64,000 nucleotides of DNA from JABCPH02 sp963524305. GTDB lineage: Bacteria > Fusobacteriota > Fusobacteriia > Fusobacteriales > Leptotrichiaceae. Shown here piece by piece: positions 63,728 to 64,000 of the stretch (position 1 is the first letter of the stretch; each line of letters starts with the position of its first letter). The stretch is from the NCBI GenBank assembly GCA_963524305.1, contig CAURGH010000009.1, forward strand, positions 1-64,000. The letters are read 5' to 3'. Position numbers and translations under genes: made by a program. The notes beneath the pieces were generated by a model. That model worked only from the letters and a program-made list of their open reading frames with translations. It did not search any database and had not been told where the DNA came from.

Positions 63728-64000
63728 TCACTCCCAAACATCATCTTTCATATCCGCTTTCCTCATCCCAGAAACAAACCTATTCCCTTCCACAAAAAAT
63801 CGCAATTTTTTCTCAGTCCAAACACCTTTATTCGGAACTCCAATTCTCGCAGAAGTACTTATTTTCTTAGGAATTTTAGCATTTTCAAAATCAAGATACA
63901 AATATTTTTCATTTATTTTAGAAATGTCATATTTAATTCCAAAATTTTCATTTTCTAATTTTTCAGAAAAATTTTCAATTTCAGACATATTTTTCTCAAC
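63728..64000 (-). CDS. hypothetical protein, C-terminal part, cut by window edge
   Basis: The frame remains open to the end of the window (an ATG at 63988 has no clear SD), so the true start is probably outside. Visible part is beta-rich, with IPKKISTSARIGVPNKGVWT and ends MKDDVWE. No family recognised. Confidence 0.5.
   Translation of the reverse strand, partial: VEKNMSEIENFSEKLENENFGIKYDISKINEKYLYLDFENAKIPKKISTSARIGVPNKGVWTEKKLRFFVEGNRFVSGMRKADMKDDVWE

Overview
The window is strongly AT-rich, with most genes on the minus strand, purine-rich Shine-Dalgarno (SD) sequences, several TTG/GTG starts, and tRNA genes that encode their own CCA. Gene content (a DUF1703-type ATPase/nuclease pair, DKNYY and YARHG proteins, an Imm49-like immunity gene, a large single-chain PurL, tandem MgtE) fits a Fusobacteriota chromosome, most likely Leptotrichia or a close relative. 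That assignment is an inference from gene families, not from a marker gene.

Layout. 1-9.0 kb is a decayed polymorphic-toxin/immunity region. It holds two near-identical ATPase/nuclease genes inside a 1.8-kb repeated module, orphan toxin tails, an Imm49-like gene, IS scars and several frameshifted genes. 9.0-13.5 kb is housekeeping: yjdF with a riboswitch-like leader, a nitroreductase, and pnp-pgsA-yggT. 13.8-16.3 kb has two unrecognised genes and a degenerate tandem repeat. 16.3-18.5 kb has purD and sfsA diverging. 18.6-24.8 kb is accessory: a TPR protein beside a broken paralogue, YARHG and lipoprotein genes, three very short ORFs including a 20-residue hydrophobic peptide, tRNA-Lys(CTT), and a tannase. 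25.0-37.3 kb is the purine operon, read right to left: guanine-type purine riboswitch, small ORF, purL, purE, unknown, purC, purF, yciI-like, purM, purN, membrane gene, frameshifted TPR gene, purH. purB, purK, purA and guaAB are not in the window.

37.4-41.2 kb has an NlpC/P60 lipoprotein, dtd, an MBL hydrolase, mscS and metA. 41.5-45.1 kb is a methionine importer (metN-metI-metQ plus a second metQ). 45.3-47.9 kb is a polar amino-acid ABC importer behind an attenuator whose 21-residue leader peptide contains Cys-Cys-His-His-His-His. 48.0-49.3 kb has an M20 amidohydrolase and tRNA-Leu(GAG). 49.4-53.4 kb, on the plus strand, has a consensus promoter, a leader ORF rich in Glu/Pro at its start, two tandem mgtE genes and a TtcA-like tRNA thiolase. 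53.5-59.1 kb is nucleoside salvage and uptake: cdd, deoD, putP, GNAT, Nudix and deoB. 59.2-64.0 kb is accessory: unknown genes, a divergent hxlR-type regulator and amidohydrolase pair, a MITE-like element, an EEP-family phosphatase, a DKNYY protein and an edge-truncated gene.

How it fits together. The two metabolic themes are purine synthesis under a purine riboswitch plus nucleoside salvage, and amino-acid/Mg2+ uptake controlled by cis-acting leaders. No CRISPR array, prophage or complete insertion sequence was seen. The most interesting material is regulatory: the Cys/His attenuator, the mgtE leader ORF and the small hydrophobic peptide. Next come simple-repeat frameshifts in at least four accessory genes, three of them at A7 tracts where A8 would restore the frame.
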